A stretch of 5,696 nucleotides of DNA from Suttonella indologenes (GTDB lineage Bacteria > Pseudomonadota > Gammaproteobacteria > Cardiobacteriales > Cardiobacteriaceae), in NCBI RefSeq assembly GCF_900460215.1, contig NZ_UHIA01000001.1, positions 1 to 5,696 of the forward strand, given 5' to 3'. Positions 1 to 4,810 of this stretch are shown here, one piece after another. Positions within the stretch are counted from its first letter, which is position 1. Every line of letters begins with the position of its first letter. Made by a program: the position numbers and the translations under genes. The notes beneath the pieces were generated by a model. The model did no database searches. It saw only the letters and a program-made list of their open reading frames with translations, and was not told the DNA's origin.

Positions 1-732
1 TGCCGACGGATTGGCTGCTGGCGGCGGCGAGCGGCATTCTGCTGTGGCGGCAGCGCGGCAGTGTCTTGGCATGGTTTGTCGCTTTATTCGCTTTCTTGCT
101 ACTGATGCGGCTTTTGTTTGATTATATGGATGAGGTGGCTTGGCAGGCGGTCTATGTGGCGGTGCCGCTGTATTATGTCTTAGGGCGCGTTTTCTGCGGG
201 CAGGATTATGCCCGCAATCCTTTGGCGAGCATCGGCGCTGCGGGCATTTTGCTCTTGGCTTTGTTATCCGCTTGGGATGATAGAGGGTTGTTTACTAATA
301 ATTTCTTGTGGGGAATACCGATTTGGGTGGCGATTTTTGTCTATCTTGCTGCGGGCTTGGCAGTCGTCGCAGTCGTTTTGGCCGTGCAAAAGCGCTTGCG
401 CTTTGAGCAGGCCGCTTTTGCCGCTTTATTGCCGCTGATGCTGTTTGCCAATTATTGGTTGCAGACGTCCGATTTGATGACCAATACTTTGGCAAATAAA
501 GGTTTTTTGTTGATGAGCTTTACCTTGGGACTATGCTTGGCGATAGTGGCGGAACGACAGCAGCGTTGGCTGAAATTCAATGCCGCTTTTGCTGTTGCTC
601 TGCAATGCTTTGGCTGCTGCATTTTTTGACGAAGTGTATAGCTTTATGCTGCGCGGTGTTGTGTTTATTATCATCGGTTTGATTTTACTTTTCGCCAATC
701 TCTTCTTGATGAAGAAAAGGAAAGCAGCATGA
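1..732 (+). pseudogene. DUF2157/DUF4401-like multi-pass membrane protein, 5' end outside window, one frameshift
   Basis: This is the C-terminal part of a hydrophobic inner-membrane protein of unknown function. The frame is open from the left edge (codons start at position 3), so the TTG at 66 is internal and the real start lies outside. Several hydrophobic stretches separated by short charged loops (WRQRG, DYMDE, QKRLRFEQ, ERQQRW) indicate at least six membrane segments. The frame breaks at the T-run 587-590: restoring one T converts the ending at 627-629 into a continuation that reads FFDEVYSFMLRGVVF, another membrane segment, and a basic tail ending MKKRKAA with the stop at 730-732. A membrane segment followed by a lysine/arginine-rich tail is typical of this family. 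The stop overlaps the next start (ATGA, 729-732), so the two genes were translationally coupled. DUF2157 or DUF4401 proteins commonly sit beside GDYXXLXY proteins; I cannot choose between the two families from this fragment. Confidence 0.6.
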
Positions 733-1264
733 AAAAAGGCTATTTTTACGGTTTAATCGCCGCTTTTATATTGCAAAGCCCTTGCGCTGCTTATGTGATT
801 TGGGGGCATTATGAGGCGCAAAGCAAGGCAGGCATTTTCTCTTTCAAACCGAGCCGATTGATCCGCGCGATTATTTTCGCCGGTCAGTATGTGGCGCTGA
901 ATTTTGCCGCCGACAGCGGCAAGGAAATCGCCAATGATGTCTGCCAAACGGAAGATTATCAGGTCGTGAGCGGCAAATTGTATGCCCGTCTGAAGCAGAA
1001 TGCACAAGTTTGGCGGAGATTGATTTTGTATCGCGTCATCCCGCCGCAGGGCGACGATTATGTCAGGATTAACGATGGTTACTGCACAGGCAAAACATTG
1101 CATTTCAGCCTGCCTTTTAAACGCTATTATGCCAATGAAAACGAAGCTTTGCCGATGGAAGTTGCCGCACGCGAACATCCCGAGCAAACCTTTTGCAGGT
1201 GGCTGTTTATCGCGGACGCTATGCGGTGGAGCGTTTGATTTTGCCGGCAGCGGCGCAGCCCTAG
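729..1264 (+). pseudogene. GDYXXLXY-domain protein with several frameshifts
   Basis: This is a small protein with an N-terminal membrane anchor, of the GDYXXLXY family (function unknown, usually next to DUF2157/DUF4401 membrane proteins). The start ATG at 729 has an AAGGAA ribosome site at 717-722 and overlaps the upstream stop. The open frame runs to 1238, but the family signature appears only if frames are joined. Restoring a base in the AAACC run at 846-850 and removing a C at 880-881 gives EPIDPRDYFRGQYVALNF, which matches the D-P-R-D-x-x-R-G-x-Y-V-x-L-x-F core. A further pair (loss near 1008, extra C in 1040-1042) would give GLAEIDFVSRHPPQG; this pair is less certain. A lost base in the T-run 1191-1194 restores QVAVYRGRYAVERLIL and moves the stop to 1262-1264. 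All changes are single-base indels and no nonsense substitution was seen. The unshifted 169-aa frame should not be taken as the native protein. Confidence 0.65.
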
Positions 1265-1335
1265 GGCGGCAGAGGTTCTCCGCCTAAAACTATAAGCTTA
1301 TAACTTTTTGCTCTCATCCCGACACTTGTCTTTGC

Positions 1336-1362
1336 TACAATGCGCCTTTCTTTTTAGGAGGA
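1336..1362 (+). promoter_or_regulatory. Extended -10 promoter and ribosome binding site of the deleted ABC operon
   Basis: TACAAT at 1336-1341, preceded by TG one base upstream (TGCTACAAT, 1333-1341), fits an extended -10 element. No good -35 is present at 16-18 bp, which extended -10 promoters tolerate. AGGAGGA at 1356-1362 is a near-perfect Shine-Dalgarno, 7 nt before the ATG at 1370. The leader would be very short, roughly 20 nt. These are intact expression signals in front of a gene remnant. Confidence 0.45.
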
Positions 1363-1369
1363 CATTGCG

Positions 1370-1785
1370 ATGTTTAAACGCATATTCACGGCGGCAGCCT
1401 TGGCGAAGGTTTGGCATTGCTCGGTAAAGTCGGTTTGGCAGATAAGGCGGATTTGTATCCTTATCAACTCTCGGGCGGACAGCAGCAGCGCGTCGGCATT
1501 GCACGGGTTTTGGCGATTCGTCCCGAATTATTGCTGTTTGACGAACCGACTTCCGCCCTTTGATCCCGAATTGGTACAAGACGTTTTAGACAGTATGAAA
1601 GCGCTTGCTGCCGACGGCCTGGACCAATGTGGTGGTAACGCATGAAGTGCAATTTGCCTTGGAAGTGCGGATGTGATGCTGGTCATGGATAAAGGTTGGT
1701 GGTCGAGCAGGGCGCGCCGAAAGACTTGCTGGCAAATCCGCAGCATGAGCGCACGCGCAGTTTCTTGCAGAAAATCTGTCATTAA
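1370..1785 (+). pseudogene. Deletion remnant of a polar amino acid ABC transporter: binding-protein start fused to C-terminal half of GlnQ/ArtP-like ATPase
   Basis: The first codons (ATG 1370) read MFKRIFTAAAL, a basic-plus-hydrophobic signal-peptide start as in periplasmic amino-acid-binding lipoproteins. From about 1402, in a different frame, the sequence becomes the second half of a GlnQ/ArtP-class ATPase. It has the ABC signature LSGGQQQR (1468-1491), Walker B LLLFDEP (1528-1548), the D-loop SALDP, the H-loop histidine of VVVTHE (1641-1643) and an ending ERTRSFLQKICH with the stop at 1783-1785. The Walker A half of the ATPase, the permease and nearly all of the binding protein are missing, consistent with one deletion through a binding protein-permease-ATPase operon. 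The ATPase part also has four single-base shifts: an extra T in 1559-1561, an extra C at 1618-1619, a lost G near 1667-1668 and a lost T near 1696-1697. It cannot make a working ATPase. The substrate is unknown; glutamine, arginine or cystine are possible from the family. Confidence 0.8.
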
Positions 1786-1786
1786 A

Positions 1787-1812
1787 AAAGCCCTTAGGGG
1801 CTTTGCTTTTTG
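1787..1812 (+). terminator. Rho-independent terminator after the ABC remnant
   Basis: The arms AAAGCCC (1787-1793) and GGGCTTT (1798-1804) pair perfectly around a TTAG loop and are followed by GCTTTTT. The hairpin begins just after the TAA at 1783-1785. It would end transcripts of the former ABC operon and insulate putP. Confidence 0.75.
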
Positions 1813-1973
1813 TGCTTTTGCTTTGATATGGAATGATAATGCTAATTTTTCTAAGGGCTTGTTCCTCAAGCTTGAAAACAATTGATTTTGATGAAATACC
1901 GTATAAATAAAATAATTTACAATCACTCAATGTAACAGTTTACAAAATAAGGTAAATCTATAATAATCCTTGC
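1813..1973. other. AT-rich intergenic stretch between terminator and putP operator
   Basis: No gene is supported here. The stretch is AT-rich and contains -10-like words (TATAAT at 1959-1964, TATAAA at 1902-1907), none with a convincing -35 at 16-18 bp. CTAAGGGCTT at 1851-1860 is the exact reverse complement of AAGCCCTTAG at 1788-1797, inside the terminator. A small hairpin GCTTG/CAAGC lies at 1857-1871. The longer minus-strand open frames across this area are low-complexity readings with no recognisable protein. Confidence 0.4.
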
Positions 1974-2008
1974 GTGTCAATTTGACACATTGTTTTAATC
2001 GATATGTT
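1974..2008 (+). promoter_or_regulatory. Candidate putP promoter with overlapping operator palindrome
   Basis: GTGTCAA (1974-1980) and TTGACAC (1982-1988) form a perfect 7-bp inverted repeat around a single T, the form expected for a dimeric regulator. Its right arm contains TTGACA (1982-1987), a consensus -35. The best -10 is TATGTT at 2003-2008 with a short 15-bp spacer, so the promoter call is weaker than the palindrome. A protein bound here would block the -35, which suggests repression. I do not recognise the motif as a named regulator's site. The position, 60-75 bp before the putP start, supports control of proline uptake. Confidence 0.45.
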
Positions 2009-2037
2009 AGAAAAACCGCATTCAGCGGTGCCACCTT

Positions 2038-2043
2038 GAGGAG
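2038..2043 (+). promoter_or_regulatory. putP ribosome binding site
   Basis: GAGGAG lies 5 nt before the ATG at 2049 and fixes that start. The next in-frame ATG, residue 5, would lie too far from it and would shorten the first membrane segment. Confidence 0.8.
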
Positions 2044-2048
2044 TTTGT

Positions 2049-3569
2049 ATGAATAATCCGATGTATATTACCTTCGGCATTTATTTGATTGCCGTGCTGC
2101 TGATTGGTTTGGCGGCTTATTTTTCCACACGCAATTTTGACGATTATATTTTGGGCGGGCGCAGTCTCGGGCCTTATGTGACGGCGATGTCCGCCGGCGC
2201 CTCCGATATGTCGGGTTGGCTGCTGATGGGGCTGCCCGGTGCGATTTATGCCAGCGGTTTGAGCGAGGCCTGGATTGCCATCGGCTTGACAATCGGCGCT
2301 TGGCTGAACTGGCTCTTTGTCTCGGGACGTTTGCGCGTGCATACCGAATACGCTAATAATGCCTTGACCTTGCCCGATTATTTTTATCACCGTTTCGGTG
2401 CCAAAGGGCAGGCAATGAAAGTCATTTCCGCCGTGATTATTCTGTTTTTCTTCACGATTTACTGTGCTTCAGGTATTGTGGCGGGGGCGCGTTTATTCCA
2501 AAGTCTGTTTGAAGGCATGAGTTACAACACCGCTTTGTGGTTAGGTGCCGGTGCAACGATTGCCTATACTTTTATCGGCGGCTTTTTGGCGGTGAGCTGG
2601 ACGGATACCGTACAGGCGACGCTGATGCTCTTTGCCCTAATTTTAACGCCGATTATGGTCTATCTCAGCTTGGGCGGTGCGGCGGAAATGAGCGCGGCGG
2701 TGCAGGCTGTGGCTGCCAATACCGGCAAAGAATACAGCAGCCTGTTTGCCGGTACGACCTTCTTAGGCATTATTTCTACCGCCGCTTGGGGTTTAGGCTA
2801 TTTCGGACAACCGCATATTTTGGCGCGCTTTATGGCGGCGGAAAATGTGAAATCGCTTAATAGTGCACGCCGCATCGGTATGACGTGGATGATTGTCTGC
2901 TTGGGCGGTGCGGTGGCGGCCGGTTATTTCGGCATTGCTTATTTCGGCGGTCATCCCGAAGAAATAGGAGCATTAGGCGGTAATGACGAACGCATTTTCA
3001 TTGCTTTGGCAACCTTATTGTTTAACCCTTGGATTGCCGGCGTCATTTTGAGTGCGATTTTGGCAGCGGTGATGTCTACGCTGTCTTGCCAGCTCTTGGT
3101 CTGTTCCAGCGCCATTACCGAAGATTTTTACAAAGGCTTTCTGCGCCCGAATGCTGCGCAAAACGAATTGGTCTGGGTAGGGCGGATTATGGTATTGGCG
3201 GTGGCGATTATTGCCATTTTGATTGCCGGTAATCCCGACAGCAAAGTGCTGGGCTTGGTGTCCTATGCTTGGGCGGGCTTCGGCGCAGCCTTCGGACCGG
3301 TGGTGATTTTATCGGTGATGTGGAAGCGCATGACGGCTTCAGGCGCTTTGGCCGGCATGATTAGCGGCGCAGTCGTGGTGGTGCTATGGGCGGAAAAAGT
3401 GAATCCGGCATTGAGCAAAGCGGGTTTGCCGACCATGTATGAAATCGTGCCCGGATTTATTTTGTGCGGCTTGGCGGTGGTTGCCGTATCCTTATTGAGC
3501 AAAACGCCTGAGCGCGAAGTGGTGGAAAAATTCGAAAAAGCAGATGCGGATTATCGCGCAATACATTGA
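2049..3569 (+). CDS. putP: Sodium/proline symporter PutP
   Basis: This is an inner-membrane Na+/L-proline symporter of the sodium:solute symporter (SSS) family with a LeuT-like fold. It imports proline for nutrition or osmoprotection. At 506 aa it matches the E. coli protein (502 aa) and aligns almost end to end. Recognisable stretches are NFDDYILGGRSLGP (residues 29-42), SAGASDMSGWLLMGLPGA (48-65), VHTEYANNALTLPDYF (97-112), GGFLAVSWTDTVQA (177-190), WGLGYFGQPHILARFMAA (247-264) and LSAILAAVMSTLSCQLLV (334-351). D53 and S55 correspond to the E. coli Na+-site residues D55 and S57, and R38 to R40. S343/T344 correspond to the S340/T341 Na+-site pair. W247, Y251 and P255 correspond to helix-7 residues linked to proline binding. 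No frameshift or missing key residue was found. The gene is monocistronic here: an isolated terminator lies upstream and no same-strand gene follows. No putA is in the window. Confidence 0.97.
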   Translation: MNNPMYITFGIYLIAVLLIGLAAYFSTRNFDDYILGGRSLGPYVTAMSAGASDMSGWLLMGLPGAIYASGLSEAWIAIGLTIGAWLNWLFVSGRLRVHTEYANNALTLPDYFYHRFGAKGQAMKVISAVIILFFFTIYCASGIVAGARLFQSLFEGMSYNTALWLGAGATIAYTFIGGFLAVSWTDTVQATLMLFALILTPIMVYLSLGGAAEMSAAVQAVAANTGKEYSSLFAGTTFLGIISTAAWGLGYFGQPHILARFMAAENVKSLNSARRIGMTWMIVCLGGAVAAGYFGIAYFGGHPEEIGALGGNDERIFIALATLLFNPWIAGVILSAILAAVMSTLSCQLLVCSSAITEDFYKGFLRPNAAQNELVWVGRIMVLAVAIIAILIAGNPDSKVLGLVSYAWAGFGAAFGPVVILSVMWKRMTASGALAGMISGAVVVVLWAEKVNPALSKAGLPTMYEIVPGFILCGLAVVAVSLLSKTPEREVVEKFEKADADYRAIH

Positions 3570-3574
3570 GAGAT

Positions 3575-3630
3575 AGCCGATTATGAAATGAAAAGACGAT
3601 GAATGTCCTTTCCTACAATCTTAATCGGCT
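3575..3630. repeat. Inverted repeat just downstream of putP, possible transcript end
   Basis: AGCCGATTA (3575-3583) and TAATCGGCT (3622-3630) are perfect 9-bp reverse complements starting 5 bp after the putP stop. Inside, GAAAAGAC and GTCCTTTC can nearly pair, so the RNA could fold into a long interrupted hairpin. No T-tract follows (TTGTAACTA), so this is not a classic intrinsic terminator. It may stabilise the putP 3' end or be a repeat remnant. Confidence 0.4.
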
Positions 3631-3660
3631 TTGTAACTAATTGATAAGAGCGCCTTAACA

Positions 3661-3757
3661 TATAGTCGAAAAATTGAGAAAGTATTACGGATTTGGCTCA
3701 TCTTGCCGTACGCGCTTGCACTATCTGCGGTTCGCCGCCTTGTACTAATTTTCGAGC
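3661..3757. repeat. Neisseriaceae-type intergenic repeat element, probable
   Basis: The stretch starts with TATAGTCGAAAAATT and ends with AATTTTCGAG, imperfect inverted ends around a GC-rich core containing CGCCTTGTAC and GTACGCGC. This layout resembles the roughly 100-150-bp intergenic repeats of Neisseria that begin TATAGTGG and contain an ACAAGGCG block. No coding sense was found; a 61-aa minus-strand frame across it (3621-3806) has no recognisable character. Its right end abuts or overlaps the left end of the insertion sequence. Recognition is by general resemblance only. Confidence 0.4.
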
Positions 3758-3760
3758 AAA

Positions 3761-3777
3761 GGGACATTTTAGGTGCT
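3761..3777 (+). repeat. IS left terminal inverted repeat
   Basis: GGGACATTTTAGGTGCT is an exact reverse complement of 4794-4810. It is preceded by TTTTCGAGCAAA, which also partly mirrors the sequence outside the right end. Confidence 0.75.
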
Positions 3778-3799
3778 GTTTTCGAGTTCTTTAGCCTAA

Positions 3800-3816
3800 G
3801 GGACAAAATAGGTGCT
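3800..3816 (+). repeat. Second, divergent copy of the IS end
   Basis: GGGACAAAATAGGTGCT matches the 17-bp end at 14 positions, in the same orientation, 39 bp inside the outer copy. TTTTCGAG also precedes both copies (3749-3756 and 3779-3786), so a whole end segment seems duplicated. It may be the original left terminus. Confidence 0.6.
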
Positions 3817-3828
3817 ATCTAGCGTTTT

Positions 3829-4740
3829 TTAAGCAAAATAATCTTTTATAAACTTAACCTTATTGTCCTTTCCCATGCCGCAATGACAAGCTAAAAGTCT
3901 TTTCAGATCACCAAATTTTCCTTCAAGCAAATTGGTGGTTTTTGGCAGGTTTAACTCCGGATAATCTTCAAAGGTAAAAAGCCAATGCAGATTGCGCCTC
4001 AGACTGTTATAAGCACTTCTTAAACGTTTGTGCCTATAGTGTGATTTACCTGTTTCGGGATTTGAGCTACGTTCGTTGAGAAAGTCTTTATGCTGCTTAT
4101 GCCAGTTATTCAAATGCTCTTCAAATGCCGCTTTGCTGCTGTTTTTTAGGCTTAAGGCAAGTTGTTTTAAATCTACTGCCGCTGCTGTTTGAGGTTTTCT
4201 TGTCAGATAACGGTTAATGGTTTTGACTTGGTGGAATTGACAAAGCTGTATGGGAATATCGGGAAATAATGAGGTTAATCCTCTTCTTCCATCGCAGATA
4301 ATACTCTGAATATGTATTCCTTTTCTTGTAGCTCTCGTATGGCTTGTCGATACAATGCATTGCTTTCTGATTTAACCTCGCTGACCGATAAGGCTTGTCG
4401 GCTGATGCTGTCATACAGCACCATCACACCAAATTTACGTCCAAAGTAGGTAGTATCCATGATGATATTGACTGATGAAAAATGCCGTTGTTCAGGTTCC
4501 CTAAGTCGGGCTTGTTTGAGATGTCTAGCAATGGTTTTACGGGTTGCAGGAAAAACGTTGGGCGAGCTTTGCATGCTTTGTTTGCCGCTACTATAAAGTG
4601 TCCACAACTCTTGAGGGTTAAGACGCTTTTTGCTGCTAAAACGCTTACCGCATTGCCGGCATTTGGTATCGTTGCTGATGATTTTGTCTGCCGTCTTTTT
4701 TGACCTGTTTTGAGCCACAGAAAAAGCATTTTTTGTGTTC
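3829..4740 (-). pseudogene. IS256-family transposase, zinc-ribbon variant, two compensating frameshifts
   Basis: This is a DDE transposase of the IS256/Mutator superfamily that would mobilise the surrounding element. Read from right to left, CFFCGSK (first half of a zinc ribbon, first Cys at 4726-4728) is in one frame. An extra A in the run 4662-4664 moves to the frame of CRQCGKRFSSKKRL (second half, Cys at 4659-4661). That frame holds the first catalytic Asp, in MDTTYFG (4455-4457). A missing A in the run 4321-4324 returns to the first frame for the second Asp, in CDGRRGL (4291-4293), the C-x-x-H motif CQFH (His 4231-4233) and the catalytic Glu in NLLEGKFGDLK (3922-3924). The stop is at 3829-3831. 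All catalytic residues survive, so only the two indels disable it unless ribosomes shift frame. No ATG, GTG or TTG precedes CFFC in its own frame after the stop at 4783-4785, so the start is unresolved and the right coordinate is approximate. Confidence 0.8.
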
Positions 4741-4793
4741 AAAGCTTTTGACCTCGCTAAAAGCCTTACAGAATAAGGTTTTTCAAACTTTTT

Positions 4794-4810
4794 AGCACCT
4801 AAAATGTCCC
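4794..4810 (-). repeat. IS right terminal inverted repeat
   Basis: AGCACCTAAAATGTCCC is an exact reverse complement of 3761-3777. It lies upstream of the transposase and marks where the toxin reading stops making sense: after DEFRA the frame runs on into IS-encoded residues. Confidence 0.75.

Larger units (their letters stand above)
3761..4810 (-). mobile_element. IS256-superfamily insertion sequence, zinc-ribbon (IS1249-like) variant
   Basis: The element is 1050 bp with perfect 17-bp terminal inverted repeats, GGGACATTTTAGGTGCT at 3761-3777 and its reverse complement at 4794-4810. It carries one transposase on the minus strand. Similarity continues outside these ends with one gap (TCGAGCAAA on the left against TCGGGCAA on the right, reversed), so the true inverted repeats may be about 26 bp. 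A divergent third copy of the end (3800-3816) sits 39 bp inside the left terminus and 12 bp after the transposase stop, and may be the real left end (element of 1011 bp). No direct target duplication is visible at either boundary. The right side interrupts a CdiA-like toxin gene; the left side abuts an intergenic repeat, so DNA was probably lost at or after insertion. The name is from protein motifs, not a database match. Confidence 0.75.

Noticed and set aside
1104..1115. TTCAGCCTGCCT as a DNA uptake sequence
   Set aside because: It has one mismatch in the core of the Kingella-type word and lies in coding sequence, so it is probably coincidence.
753..1187. 144-aa minus-strand open frame
   Set aside because: It lies antisense to the GDYXXLXY gene, has no ribosome site or recognisable motif, and the plus strand explains the sequence.
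1291..1302. Perfect 12-bp palindrome TATAAGCTTATA followed by a T-run, as a possible terminator
   Set aside because: The stem is almost all A/T with no loop, too weak for a terminator; it is likely chance in an AT-rich spacer.
1528..1930. Overlapping minus-strand open frames of 132 and 114 aa
   Set aside because: They run antisense through the ATPase remnant and its terminator and lack family features.
3621..3806. 61-aa minus-strand frame as an immunity gene for the toxin
   Set aside because: It lies inside the intergenic repeat and IS end, shows no ribosome site, and is shorter and more basic than expected for an immunity protein.
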